The notes under the pieces were generated by a model that made no database searches, had not been told where the DNA came from, and saw nothing but the letters and a program-made list of their open reading frames with translations. From positions 124,001 through 188,000 of the forward strand of contig JBMNUZ010000001.1 in assembly GCA_050946535.1 (NCBI GenBank): 64,000 nt of DNA, given 5' to 3'. The stretch is from RUG708 sp050946535 (GTDB lineage: Bacteria; Bacillota; Clostridia; Peptostreptococcales; Anaerovoracaceae). Position 1 is the first letter of the stretch. Every line of letters begins with the position of its first letter. Both the position numbers and the translations under genes were made by a program. Positions 43,739-52,342 of the stretch are shown one piece after another.

Positions 43739-44281
43739 ATGTCAAGAATAGGCAAGAAACCAATCGAGATCCCTGCCGGCGTTGAAGTAAAATTCGCTGA
43801 CGGTGTTGTAACCGTAAAGGGACCTAAGGGCGAACTCAGCCAGTGGGTTGACGAAAAGCTCGTTCACGTAAATGTTGAAGGCAATACAGTCACATTGACA
43901 AGGGACGACGACTCGAGAGAGAAAAAAGCTGCCCACGGCTTATACAGATCATTGATCAACAACATGGTTACAGGTGTTACTGAGGGTTACGAGAAGAAGC
44001 TCGAACTCGTCGGAGTCGGCTACAGAGCTGACAAAAAGGGAGACACACTCGTTCTTAATCTCGGCTTCTCTCATCCGATCGAGATGAAGGATCCAGAGGG
44101 AATTACTACTGAAACACCTTCTCTGTCTGAGATCACCATCAAGGGCGCCGACAAGGCTGCTGTAGGCAACTATGCCGCAGTCATCAGAGCACAGAGACCG
44201 CCAGAGCCTTACAAGGGCAAGGGCATCAAGTATGTCGGCGAACATATCATCAGAAAAGAAGGCAAAGCAGGGGCTAAATAA
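43739..44281 (+). CDS. rplF: 50S ribosomal protein L6
   Basis: 180 residues in two similar domains. MSRIGKKPIEIPAGVEV, GVGYRADKKGDTLVLNLGFS and PEPYKGKGIKYVGE are diagnostic. GGGAGG precedes the ATG. Confidence 0.98.
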   Translation: MSRIGKKPIEIPAGVEVKFADGVVTVKGPKGELSQWVDEKLVHVNVEGNTVTLTRDDDSREKKAAHGLYRSLINNMVTGVTEGYEKKLELVGVGYRADKKGDTLVLNLGFSHPIEMKDPEGITTETPSLSEITIKGADKAAVGNYAAVIRAQRPPEPYKGKGIKYVGEHIIRKEGKAGAK

Positions 44282-44300
44282 TTAGGAAGGAGTGAGAAAA

Positions 44301-44666
44301 ATGGCTAAAAAATCAAAAGCAGAAAAGCGTCAGACAAGACATGCAAGAGTAAGAAGGCACATTTCCGGAACTCCTGAAAGACCAAGACTTTGCGTATTCA
44401 GAAGCGCCAGACACATCTACGCACAGATCATAGACGACACTACAGGCAGCACACTCGTTGCTGCTTCCACGATGGACAAAGACATCAAGGACCAGGCAGA
44501 TTACACGGGCAATAAGGCTGCAGCAAGACTTGTAGGAAACAGCGTAGCCAAGAAGGCTCTGGACAAGGGTATCGAAGAAGTTGCTTTTGACAGAGGCGGA
44601 TTCCTTTTCCACGGAAGAGTAAAGGAACTCGCTGACGGCGCACGCGAAGGCGGATTGAAATTCTAA
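44301..44666 (+). CDS. rplR: 50S ribosomal protein L18
   Basis: 121 residues, 5S rRNA-binding. RHARVRRHISGTPERPRLCV and VAFDRGGFLFHGRVKELADG are diagnostic. ATG 44301 is eight bases after GGAAGGAG; a GTG nine bases earlier overlaps that site. Confidence 0.97.
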   Translation: MAKKSKAEKRQTRHARVRRHISGTPERPRLCVFRSARHIYAQIIDDTTGSTLVAASTMDKDIKDQADYTGNKAAARLVGNSVAKKALDKGIEEVAFDRGGFLFHGRVKELADGAREGGLKF

Positions 44667-44680
44667 CGGGAGGATATAGT

Positions 44681-45187
44681 ATGCGACAGAACGCAATAGA
44701 TGCATCCAAGCTCGATCTTAAAGAAACCATCGTCAACATCAGACGTGTGGCAAAGGTCGTTAAGGGCGGCAGAAACTTCAGATTCAGCGTTACAGTTGTA
44801 GTCGGCGACGGCGCAGGACACGTCGGCGTAGGCCTCGGAAAGGCTGCCGAGATTCCTGAAGCTGTAAGAAAAGCTTCTGAAGATGCAAAGAAAAAGATTA
44901 TTGAGGTTCCGATGGTTAACGCTACAGTTCCTCATAGAGTTGTAGGTATTTTCGGCGCAGGAAAGGTTTTAATCATGCCTGCTGCTCCTGGTACCGGAGT
45001 TATCGCTGGCGGTTCAGTACGTATGATTCTTGAACATGCCGGACTCGAAGACGTAAGAGCAAAGTCAATCGGTTCAAACAATGCCGTTAACATGGCTCTC
45101 GCCACAATGGAAGGCCTTTCCAAACTCAGGACTGTAGATCAGGTTGCGAGACTCAGAGGAAAGACAAGAGAAGAGATTCTCGGATAA
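44681..45187 (+). CDS. rpsE: 30S ribosomal protein S5
   Basis: 168 residues. LKETIVNIRRVAKVVKGGRN and VGIFGAGKVLIMPAAPGTGV are the signature regions; the loop residues linked to spectinomycin binding are present. GGGAGG precedes the ATG. Confidence 0.98.
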   Translation: MRQNAIDASKLDLKETIVNIRRVAKVVKGGRNFRFSVTVVVGDGAGHVGVGLGKAAEIPEAVRKASEDAKKKIIEVPMVNATVPHRVVGIFGAGKVLIMPAAPGTGVIAGGSVRMILEHAGLEDVRAKSIGSNNAVNMALATMEGLSKLRTVDQVARLRGKTREEILG

Positions 45188-45199
45188 GGAGGCACAGAT

Positions 45200-45382
45200 A
45201 TGGCTGGTAAACTTAAGGTAACACTTAAAAAAAGTACTATCGGCGCTTCTCCTAAACAGAGAAAGGTTGTAGAAGCTCTCGGACTCAGAAAGACTTATTC
45301 TTCGGTAGAGCTTCCGGACAGCCCTCAGACTCGCGGCGCGATAGCCAAGGTTGCACACCTTTTAGATGTAGAAGAACTTTAA
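45200..45382 (+). CDS. rpmD: 50S ribosomal protein L30
   Basis: 60 residues. KVTLKKSTIGASPKQRKVVE and the central HNxxP-like region PDSPQTRGAIAKVAHLL are typical. AAGGAGG precedes the ATG. Confidence 0.97.
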   Translation: MAGKLKVTLKKSTIGASPKQRKVVEALGLRKTYSSVELPDSPQTRGAIAKVAHLLDVEEL

Positions 45383-45402
45383 CCAGACAGGAGGTGCAAG
45401 AG

Positions 45403-45843
45403 ATGAAACTGCATGAACTCAGCAAGCCTCTTGGTTCAACCAGGGCAACCAAGAGAAAGGGCAGAGGCACAGCTACCGGACAGGGAAAGACCGGCGGCAG
45501 AGGTATGAACGGCCAGAAGTCCAGAAGCGGCGGCGGCACAAGACTCGGCTTCGAAGGCGGCCAGATGCCTTTATACAGAAGAATTCCCAAGAGAGGATTC
45601 ACCAACATCAACAGAAAAGAATGGTCTGTAATGAATGTTTCAGATCTTAACTGCTACGAAGATGGCACAGTCATCACACCGGATCTGCTCAAAGCAGATG
45701 GAAAAGTAAAACAGGTAAAGGCAGGTGTAAAAATTCTCGGCAACGGAGAGCTTGAGAAGAAGCTCACTGTTCAGGCCAATGTCTTCAGCAAGACCGCAAA
45801 GGAAAAGATTGAAGCTGCTGGCGGAAAGGCAGAGGTGATCTGA
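45403..45843 (+). CDS. rplO: 50S ribosomal protein L15
   Basis: 146 residues. MKLHELSKPLGSTRATKRKG and GRGTATGQGKTGGRGMNGQK are diagnostic. ATG 45403 lies eight bases after AGGAGG. The stop overlaps the secY start as TGATG. Confidence 0.98.
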   Translation: MKLHELSKPLGSTRATKRKGRGTATGQGKTGGRGMNGQKSRSGGGTRLGFEGGQMPLYRRIPKRGFTNINRKEWSVMNVSDLNCYEDGTVITPDLLKADGKVKQVKAGVKILGNGELEKKLTVQANVFSKTAKEKIEAAGGKAEVI

Positions 45844-47126
45844 TGAATAGCCTGAAGTCGCTCGGACAGGCATTCAAAGTGCCTGAATTGAGAAAAAAGA
45901 TAATTTTTACAATCCTGATGCTGGTTATTTTCAGAGTAGGTTGCTGTATTCCTATTCCTGGAATCGACAGAGATGTCCTCAGCAGCTATTTCAGCAGCGC
46001 ATCGGGACTGTTCAGTCTTTTCGATATGTTTTCAGGCGGATCATTCAGCAACTTCACGATCTTCGCATTAAGCATCACGCCGTATGTTACGGCATCGATC
46101 ATACTGCAGCTGCTTACGGTTGCTATTCCAAGCCTTGAAGCTTTAGCCAAGGAAGGAACCGAAGGTCAGAAAAAAATTGCTCAATACACCCGTTATCTAA
46201 CAGTAGTATTAGCATTCGTGCAGGCAATAGGACTCACAGTAGGCCTCTTCAGGAGCGCGATTATAAACGATACGTTCTTCTCGATCGCTCTTATCATCCT
46301 TTGCCTGACAGCCGGCACCGCATTTCTCATGTGGCTCGGCGAGCAGATAAATGAGTATGGAGTAGGCAACGGAATATCACTCATCATCATGGCAGGTATC
46401 GTAGCCCGCATGCCGAGCGATATTCATCAGACAATCAGCAAAATCAGTTCAGGGGAAGTAAGCGTAATCAACGGAATCATCTTCCTTATCTTCGCAATAG
46501 CTGTAGTTGTAGGAATCATCGAGGTACAGCAGGGTACGAGAAAGATTCCGGTACAGTATGCCAAGAGAGTTGTAGGCAGAAAGATGTACGGCGGGCAGAA
46601 CACACACATTCCGCTCAAAGTCAATCAGGCAGGCGTTATTCCTGTAATCTTCTCGCTTTCAATACTCCAGTTCCCTCTGACACTTTCATATTTTGCAGAC
46701 CAGGATTCAAGCTTCACAAGCTTTATCACGAAATACCTGTCGACTTCAGGTAATCCGGGAATCTGGATTTATTCGATAGCGAACATCTTACTGATAATAT
46801 TCTTTACATATTTCTATACGGCAATCATATTCAACCCGCAGGATGTTGCAGACAATATGAAGGCAAACGGAGGATTCATCCCGGGAATCAGACCGGGCAG
46901 ACCTACCGTCGAATACCTCACAAGGGTAATGAACAGAATCACGTTTGCAGGAGCAATATTCCTCGCAGTTATAGCTACGATTCCGATTATAATCGGCAAT
47001 TTCACTGCTCTGGAGCTTCAGTTCGGAGGAACATCACTGCTGATCGCAGTCGGCGTAGCACTCGATACAATGAAGCAGATAGAATCACAGCTGATAATGA
47101 GAAATTATCAGGGATTCCTCAATTAA
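45843..47126 (+). CDS. secY: Preprotein translocase subunit SecY
   Basis: Channel-forming subunit of the Sec translocon, 427 residues with ten hydrophobic segments. FRVGCCIPIPGID near the start, the plug region SGLFSLFDMFSGGSF, QYTRYLTVVLAFVQAIG and QQGTRKIPVQYAKRVVGRKM (cytoplasmic loop contacting ribosome/SecA) are conserved. It works with SecE (18603). It is translationally coupled to rplO. Confidence 0.98.
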   Translation: MNSLKSLGQAFKVPELRKKIIFTILMLVIFRVGCCIPIPGIDRDVLSSYFSSASGLFSLFDMFSGGSFSNFTIFALSITPYVTASIILQLLTVAIPSLEALAKEGTEGQKKIAQYTRYLTVVLAFVQAIGLTVGLFRSAIINDTFFSIALIILCLTAGTAFLMWLGEQINEYGVGNGISLIIMAGIVARMPSDIHQTISKISSGEVSVINGIIFLIFAIAVVVGIIEVQQGTRKIPVQYAKRVVGRKMYGGQNTHIPLKVNQAGVIPVIFSLSILQFPLTLSYFADQDSSFTSFITKYLSTSGNPGIWIYSIANILLIIFFTYFYTAIIFNPQDVADNMKANGGFIPGIRPGRPTVEYLTRVMNRITFAGAIFLAVIATIPIIIGNFTALELQFGGTSLLIAVGVALDTMKQIESQLIMRNYQGFLN

Positions 47127-47141
47127 TACAGGAGGCGAGCC

Positions 47142-47789
47142 ATGTTAAATATCGTATTGCTGGGCCCTCCGGGTGCCGGAAAGGGCACTCAGGCAGAGCG
47201 TATCATCGAAAAGTACGGTATTCCCCAGATTTCCACAGGCGATATTTTCAGAGCGAATATTAAGAACGGAACTCAGCTTGGAAAGAAAGCCAAGGAATAC
47301 ATGGACAGAGGAGATCTCGTGCCGGATGAACTGGTAGTAGACCTCGTGAAGGACAGATTAAATCAGGACGACTGCAAAGACGGGTTTATGCTCGACGGTT
47401 TCCCGCGCACTGTATTTCAGGCGCAGGAGCTCGACAAGATCATGAACGAAAAGGGCCTTAAAATCAACTGCGTGCTCAACATCGACGTGGCGCCCGAGAA
47501 GCTCGTGAAGAGAATCGCAGGACGCAGGGTATGCAGGCAGTGCGGAGCGACGTACAACGTCGTTTCCAAACCGACAAAAGTCGAAGGAATCTGCGACAAG
47601 TGCGGCGGAGAAGTTTATCAGAGAGCTGATGACAACGAGGAAACCGTGCAGAACAGAATCAAGGTTTATTTTAACCAGACGGCTCCGCTGATCGATTACT
47701 ACAAAGAAAGCAAAGTGCTTTCGAATATCAACGGCGATCAGCCTATGGAAGATGTATTTTCCGAAATTGTCAAGGTATTGGGAGAGTAA
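47142..47789 (+). CDS. adk: Adenylate kinase
   Basis: Interconverts ATP + AMP and 2 ADP. P loop GPPGAGKGTQ near the start, STGDIFRANI for AMP binding, and a LID domain with four cysteines (CRQC and CDKC) that binds zinc as in Gram-positive enzymes. 215 residues. CAGGAGG precedes the ATG. secY-adk-map is a conserved order. Confidence 0.98.
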   Translation: MLNIVLLGPPGAGKGTQAERIIEKYGIPQISTGDIFRANIKNGTQLGKKAKEYMDRGDLVPDELVVDLVKDRLNQDDCKDGFMLDGFPRTVFQAQELDKIMNEKGLKINCVLNIDVAPEKLVKRIAGRRVCRQCGATYNVVSKPTKVEGICDKCGGEVYQRADDNEETVQNRIKVYFNQTAPLIDYYKESKVLSNINGDQPMEDVFSEIVKVLGE

Positions 47790-47797
47790 GGACAAAG

Positions 47798-48556
47798 ATG
47801 ATCATTATTAAGTCAGAAGACGATATAGCGATGATGAGAATACCGGCGAAGGTAACCGCCGAGATTCTGAGGGATCTCAGGGATTACATAAAGCCGGGAC
47901 TGTCCACCAAAGATATTGACGATTTTATAGACAGAAGGATACAAGAAGCCGGAATGGTTTCCGGCTTTAAAGGCTATGGAGATTTTCCGGGATGTGCCTG
48001 CATATCTCCCAACGAAGTCATCGTTCACGGGATCCCTTCCAGGGACATTATCCTGAAGGAAGGGGACATCGTAAGCGTCGATGCGGGAGCAATCTACAAG
48101 GGCTGGAACAGCGATATGGCGAGAACGTATCCTGTCGGAAAGATCTCAGAGGAAGCCGAAAGACTCATAACGGCTGCCAGAGAGAGCTTTTTCGCCGGCC
48201 TTGAGTTCTGCCGCGCGGGGAACTATCTTTCGGATGTTTCTCATGCGATCCAGCAGAGAGTTGAGGCTGACGGCTTCGGCGTAATCCGTGATTATGTCGG
48301 ACACGGAGTAGGCAGAGATCTTCACGAGGATCCTTCGATTCCGAACTACGGAAGACCTGGCCACGGCCCTAAGCTCAGGCCGGGCATGGTACTCGCGATC
48401 GAGCCTATGATCAGCACAGGTTCTTACGATGTAGATATCCTCGATGACGGATGGGGCGCTGTCACGAGCGACCGCAAATACGCAGCGCACTATGAAAACA
48501 CAGTGGTAATAACGGACGGGGATCCTGAAGTTATTACGCTGCTGGACGGTGAATAA
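47798..48556 (+). CDS. map: Type I methionine aminopeptidase
   Basis: Removes the initiator Met; dinuclear metal enzyme, 252 residues. Metal ligands are visible in VSVDAGAIYKGWNSDMARTY (two Asp), HGVGRDLHEDPSIPNYG (His), AIEPMI (Glu) and HYENTVVIT (Glu). AAGGACAAAG precedes the ATG, eight bases after adk. Confidence 0.97.
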   Translation: MIIIKSEDDIAMMRIPAKVTAEILRDLRDYIKPGLSTKDIDDFIDRRIQEAGMVSGFKGYGDFPGCACISPNEVIVHGIPSRDIILKEGDIVSVDAGAIYKGWNSDMARTYPVGKISEEAERLITAARESFFAGLEFCRAGNYLSDVSHAIQQRVEADGFGVIRDYVGHGVGRDLHEDPSIPNYGRPGHGPKLRPGMVLAIEPMISTGSYDVDILDDGWGAVTSDRKYAAHYENTVVITDGDPEVITLLDGE

Positions 48557-48558
48557 AC

Positions 48559-48879
48559 ATGGCTGCCCGGAACAGCCTTGTGCCCGGACAGATTGTCAAA
48601 TCGAAAGCAGGGCACGATAAGGGAGGAATCTTCTTCGTAATAAAGATAGTGGACGATGATTACGTTCTTATCGCGGACGGCGACAGGCGCAAATCTGAAA
48701 GTCCCAAAAAAAAGAAGGTCCGGCATCTGCAGCCATATAATATAATAAGCAAGGTGATCGCCGACAAAGCAGCGTCGGATACACCTATTGAAAATATAGA
48801 GCTGCGGAAGGAATTAGAGAAATCAGGAGCGGTATCACTGGCTATTTCTGATCAGGAGGAAACTGTTACTTATGTCTAA
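48559..48879 (+). CDS. KOW-domain RNA-binding protein
   Basis: 106 residues; the family sits between map and infA in Clostridia. The N-terminal part (LVPGQIVKSKAGHDKGGIFF) is a KOW/SH3-like RNA-binding module resembling L14e/L27e; the C-terminal part is helical and unassigned. The start is two bases after map with a poor ribosome site, so translation is likely coupled. It overlaps infA by eight bases. Function unknown; a ribosome or rRNA role is inferred from position. Confidence 0.85.
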   Translation: MAARNSLVPGQIVKSKAGHDKGGIFFVIKIVDDDYVLIADGDRRKSESPKKKKVRHLQPYNIISKVIADKAASDTPIENIELRKELEKSGAVSLAISDQEETVTYV

Positions 48880-49090
48880 GAAAGACGCGATCGAAGTATT
48901 TGGGACAGTCGTCGAGGCTATGCCTAACGCAATGTTCAAGGTAAAGCTCGACAACGATTTCGAAGTGCTTGCTCATATCTCCGGGAAAATCCGCATGAAT
49001 TTCATAAGAATTCTTCCGGGAGACAGAGTTAAAGTAGAACTTTCGCCGTATGATCTTACCAGAGGCAGGATCACTTGGCGCGATAAATAA
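48872..49090 (+). CDS. infA: Translation initiation factor IF-1
   Basis: 72 residues, OB fold. VFGTVVEAMPNAMFKVKLDN and KIRMNFIRILPGDRVKVELS with the end DLTRGRITWRDK are diagnostic. CAGGAGG lies 12 bases before the ATG, inside the previous gene. Confidence 0.98.
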   Translation: MSKKDAIEVFGTVVEAMPNAMFKVKLDNDFEVLAHISGKIRMNFIRILPGDRVKVELSPYDLTRGRITWRDK

Positions 49091-49144
49091 CACAGATCAT
49101 TTGAAAACCCGGGCATTCCAGCCGGGGTGATAAGGAGGCACGCT

Positions 49145-49258
49145 ATGAAGGTAAGATCTTCAGTAAAACCAATCTGTGAAAAGTGCAAGGTTATTAAGAG
49201 ACACGGCAAGGTTATGGTAATCTGCCCTAATCCGAAGCACAAGCAGGTTCAGGGTTAA
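49145..49258 (+). CDS. rpmJ: 50S ribosomal protein L36
   Basis: 37 residues. MKVRSSVKPICEKCKVIKR and the end NPKHKQVQG match L36; C11, C14, C27 and H32 form the zinc site, so this is the zinc-binding form. AAGGAGG lies eight bases before the ATG. Confidence 0.97.
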   Translation: MKVRSSVKPICEKCKVIKRHGKVMVICPNPKHKQVQG

Positions 49259-49279
49259 TTATTAATCATTAAAAAAAAA

Positions 49280-49308
49280 TAGACATACAGCATAATTTAT
49301 GCTAATAT
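49280..49308 (+). promoter_or_regulatory. Promoter of rpsM-rpsK-rpsD-rpoA-rplQ
   Basis: TAGACA, 17-base spacer, TAATAT, in an A/T-rich spacer with an A9 tract just upstream. Predicted start near 49315. Confidence 0.65.
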
Positions 49309-49317
49309 AAGTCGTTA

Positions 49318-49365
49318 CTGCGCGAAGCGCAGGCAGAGGGACAGTGACTTTTGCGCTGTCTTTTT
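49318..49365 (+). promoter_or_regulatory. Terminator/antiterminator leader of the alpha operon
   Basis: CTGCGC-GAA-GCGCAG (49318-49332) folds at the 5' end of the transcript. GACAGTG (49340-49346) pairs with CGCTGTC (49354-49360), loop ACTTTTG, then T5: a terminator. AGCGCA (49326-49331) can instead pair with TGCGCT (49352-49357), opening both. The architecture parallels the leader at 30175. Trigger unknown; S4, encoded downstream, is a natural candidate. Confidence 0.6.
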
Positions 49366-49428
49366 GCGCATTTAAATTTACATTTCAAATGAATCAATTA
49401 ATACTAGCTGAAAGAGAGGTGTACGCGA

Positions 49429-49797
49429 ATGGCTCGTATAGCCGGTGTCGATTTACCAAACGACAAGAGAGTTGAGATCGGACTCACTTACATTTATGGC
49501 ATAGGAAGACCAACAGCGAATGATATCTTATCTAAAGCAGGTGTTGATCCAGATACAAGGGTCAGAGACCTTACGGAAGACGAAGTCGGAAAGATAAGAA
49601 AGATCATCGAAACGGAATATGATGTAGAGGGTTCACTCAGAAGAGAAGTTTCCCTTAACATCAAGAGACTGATGGAAATCGGATGCTACAGGGGCATCAG
49701 ACACAGAAGAGGCCTTCCTGTAAGAGGTCAGAAGACCAAGACAAACGCACGCACAAGAAAAGGTCCTAAGAAGACTGTAAGCAGAAAGAAGAAGTAA
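49429..49797 (+). CDS. rpsM: 30S ribosomal protein S13
   Basis: 122 residues. ARIAGVDLPNDKRVEIGLTY and RGIRHRRGLPVRGQKTKTNA are diagnostic. AGAGAGG precedes the ATG, first gene of the alpha operon. Confidence 0.98.
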   Translation: MARIAGVDLPNDKRVEIGLTYIYGIGRPTANDILSKAGVDPDTRVRDLTEDEVGKIRKIIETEYDVEGSLRREVSLNIKRLMEIGCYRGIRHRRGLPVRGQKTKTNARTRKGPKKTVSRKKK

Positions 49798-49813
49798 AGG
49801 AGGTTAGGATAAG

Positions 49814-50212
49814 ATGGCTAAGACTGTAAAAAAGACAGCAAGAAAAAAGAAAAGAGAACGCAAGAACATCGAACGCGGTCAGGCTCATATCCAGGCAACC
49901 TTTAACAACACGATCGTTACGCTTACAGATATGAACGGCAACGCACTTTCGTGGTCGAGCGCTGGTTCACTCGGATTCAAGGGATCGAGAAAGTCGACTC
50001 CGTTCGCTGCACAGAACGCTGCAGAAACAGCTGCAAAGGGCGCGATGGAGCACGGACTCAAGACCGTAGAAGTTTACGTAAAGGGACCTGGTTCAGGCAG
50101 AGAGGCTGCTATCAGAGCTCTCCAGACTGCAGGTCTTGAGATCACAATGATCAAGGATATTACTCCTATTCCTCACAACGGCTGCAGACCGCCGAAGAGA
50201 AGAAGAGTCTAA
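49814..50212 (+). CDS. rpsK: 30S ribosomal protein S11
   Basis: 132 residues. HIQATFNNTIVTLTDMNGNA and DITPIPHNGCRPPKRRRV are diagnostic. AAGGAGG precedes the ATG. Confidence 0.98.
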   Translation: MAKTVKKTARKKKRERKNIERGQAHIQATFNNTIVTLTDMNGNALSWSSAGSLGFKGSRKSTPFAAQNAAETAAKGAMEHGLKTVEVYVKGPGSGREAAIRALQTAGLEITMIKDITPIPHNGCRPPKRRRV

Positions 50213-50238
50213 TTTAAAGGAAAAGGAGGAATATTGAT

Positions 50239-50829
50239 ATGGCAAAGAATAGACAGCCTGTTCTTAAAAGAGCAAGAGCGCTCGGCATCGAACCGGGATT
50301 CATGGGCGTAGACAAGAAATCAAGAAGAAATCCGGTTCAGAGCAGAAGAAAGAAGAGCGATTACGCTGTTCAGCTCAATGAAAAGCAGAAAGTAAAATTT
50401 GTATACGGACTTCTCGAAAAGCAGTTCAGAAATACTTTTGACAAGGCAGAGAAGAGACCGGGAAACCCTGGTGAAAACCTCCTCATCATGCTCGAGAGAA
50501 GATTCGACAATGTTGTATATAGAATGGGATTTGCTGCTACCAGAAGAGAAGCAAGACAGCTTGTTTCACACGGTCATTTCCTCGTAAATGGCAAGAAGGC
50601 AAATATCCCTTCAATGGAACTCAACGAGGGAGATGTCATCACTGTTAAAGAGAAGAGTGCTAATTCTCCTAAGTTCAAGCAGCTCAGAGATATGATCATC
50701 ACGACTCCTAAATGGGTTACCATCGATACTGACAAGCTCGAAGGCAAGATTATTGCACTTCCGACCAGAGAAGATATTGATGTTCCTATTGAAGAACGTT
50801 ACATCGTCGAGCTGTACTCCAAGAATTAA
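50239..50829 (+). CDS. rpsD: 30S ribosomal protein S4
   Basis: 196 residues, primary 16S binder. It lacks the N-terminal zinc cysteines (starts MAKNRQPVLKRARALGIEPG), the usual state of C-minus forms. LERRFDNVVYRMGFAATRRE and the S4 domain RQLVSHGHFLVNGKKANIPS are intact. S4 is a known autoregulator in E. coli and B. subtilis. Confidence 0.97.
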   Translation: MAKNRQPVLKRARALGIEPGFMGVDKKSRRNPVQSRRKKSDYAVQLNEKQKVKFVYGLLEKQFRNTFDKAEKRPGNPGENLLIMLERRFDNVVYRMGFAATRREARQLVSHGHFLVNGKKANIPSMELNEGDVITVKEKSANSPKFKQLRDMIITTPKWVTIDTDKLEGKIIALPTREDIDVPIEERYIVELYSKN

Positions 50830-50889
50830 TCTTGACGGGCATCGCCTGATAATGAGATCAATCCTGAAGAGTACAAGGGAGGTATTCGA

Positions 50890-51828
50890 ATGATAGAAAT
50901 TGAAAAGCCAACGATTAAAACTGAGACTGACGACAAATACGGAAAATTTATAGTAGAACCGCTCGAGAGAGGTTACGGAACTACACTTGGAAACAGCCTC
51001 AGGAGGATACTCCTTTCATCGCTTCCGGGCGCTGCTGTTACATCAGTAAAGATTGACGGAATACTTCATGAATTTTCGACTATTCCAGGCGTAAAGGAAG
51101 ATGTAACCGAGATCATACTGAATCTTAAAAAGCTGGCGCTGCGTCTCGACGGAGATTCACCGAAGAGAGTAATGATCAATGCAGCAGGTCCGAAGGAAGT
51201 AACTGCGGCAGACATCATCGCTGATCCTGAAGTGGAAATCTTCAATCCGGACCTTCATATAGCCACTATAGACGAGGGCGGCTCTCTGGTAATGGAGATC
51301 AACCTCGCTACAGGAAGAGGCTACAGACCGGCTGATCAGAACAAGAGTGAAAATACTGCGATCGGTGTAATTCCGGTGGACAGCATATTTACTCCTGTCA
51401 GGAAGGTAAATTTCACCATTGAAAATACAAGAGTCGGACAGATCACAGACTATGACAGACTGATTCTGGAGATCTGGACAGATGGAAGCATCACACCGAA
51501 GGAAGGCGTTTCCATCGGTGCGAAGATCATGGAAGAGCATCTGCGGCTTTTCATCGATCTTACAGACAGCATGGAATCTGTAGAGATCATGGTGGAAAAA
51601 GAAGAAGATCAGAAAGAAAAGGCACTCGAGATGACTATCGAGGAACTCGAACTTTCGGTAAGATCTTTCAACTGCCTCAAGAGAGCAAACATCAATACGG
51701 TCGAGGAGCTTACCCACAAGTCTGAAGACGATATGATGAAGGTAAGGAACCTCGGTAAAAAGTCTCTCGACGAAGTGAAACATAAACTCGAAGAACTCGG
51801 CCTCAGCCTGAGACCGAACGAAGAATAG
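50890..51828 (+). CDS. rpoA: RNA polymerase alpha subunit
   Basis: 312 residues. N-terminal assembly domain with EPLERGYGTTLGNSLRRILL and the C-terminal DNA-binding domain with CLKRANINTVEELTHKS and RNLGKKSLDEVKHKL, so both domains are complete. GGGAGG precedes the ATG. Confidence 0.98.
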   Translation: MIEIEKPTIKTETDDKYGKFIVEPLERGYGTTLGNSLRRILLSSLPGAAVTSVKIDGILHEFSTIPGVKEDVTEIILNLKKLALRLDGDSPKRVMINAAGPKEVTAADIIADPEVEIFNPDLHIATIDEGGSLVMEINLATGRGYRPADQNKSENTAIGVIPVDSIFTPVRKVNFTIENTRVGQITDYDRLILEIWTDGSITPKEGVSIGAKIMEEHLRLFIDLTDSMESVEIMVEKEEDQKEKALEMTIEELELSVRSFNCLKRANINTVEELTHKSEDDMMKVRNLGKKSLDEVKHKLEELGLSLRPNEE

Positions 51829-51843
51829 ATAAGGAGGCTGCAA

Positions 51844-52185
51844 GTGAAAGGGCATAGAAAGCTTGGTAGACCGACTGCTCACAGAAAGGCTATGCTGAGA
51901 AATCAGACTACCGATCTGCTCAGAGAGGGTAGAATAACTACTACTCTTACGAGAGCTAAAGAAACAAGAAGAATGGCCGAGAAGATGATTACTCTCGGCA
52001 AACGCGGAGATCTTCACGCTAGAAGACAGGCGCTGGCATATATTTATGACGAGAGCGTAGTTACAGAGCTGTTCGACAACATCGCTCCGAGATACGCAGA
52101 CAGAAACGGCGGATATACGAGAATTCTCAAGCTCGGACCTCGTCAGGGCGACACGGCTGAGATGGTATTCCTCGAACTCGTCTAA
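51844..52185 (+). CDS. rplQ: 50S ribosomal protein L17
   Basis: 113 residues. HRKLGRPTAHRKAMLRNQTT and ITTTLTRAKETRRMAEKMIT are diagnostic; the start is GTG with AAGGAGG upstream. It ends the ribosomal block. In many Firmicutes ecfA1 follows; here that module is 8.5 kb further on. Confidence 0.97.
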   Translation: MKGHRKLGRPTAHRKAMLRNQTTDLLREGRITTTLTRAKETRRMAEKMITLGKRGDLHARRQALAYIYDESVVTELFDNIAPRYADRNGGYTRILKLGPRQGDTAEMVFLELV

Positions 52186-52217
52186 TACCGTCAGTGTGAT
52201 AATAAACGAAAAAAATA

Positions 52218-52258
52218 ACGGTACATCTGGAAACCAGATGTACCGTGATTTGTTTTTT
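52218..52258 (+). terminator. Intrinsic terminator after rplQ
   Basis: Thirteen-base perfect stem ACGGTACATCTGG/CCAGATGTACCGT with loop AAA, then a T-rich tract with T6. It ends the alpha operon. Confidence 0.93.
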
Positions 52259-52298
52259 GTGCATATTTCGATTTAATAGTGAGCGCTTTTTATAATGA

Positions 52299-52338
52299 CC
52301 GCTCGCGCTACGCGCTCGCGAGCGCGTAGCGCGAGCGG
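52299..52338. repeat. Perfect 40-bp GC-rich palindrome
   Basis: Arm CCGCTCGCGCTACGCGCTCG (52299-52318) followed directly by its exact reverse complement (52319-52338) with no spacer. No T tract on either side. It lies four bases beyond the stop of the minus-strand flavoprotein gene and about 40 bases after the rplQ terminator. It could be an RNA hairpin at the 3' end of that gene or a DNA cruciform. Confidence 0.9.
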
Positions 52339-52342
52339 CGGA

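Noticed and set aside
52299..52338. Palindrome as a bidirectional terminator
   Set aside because: No T tract on either strand and G+C throughout; the alpha operon already has a good terminator at 52218.
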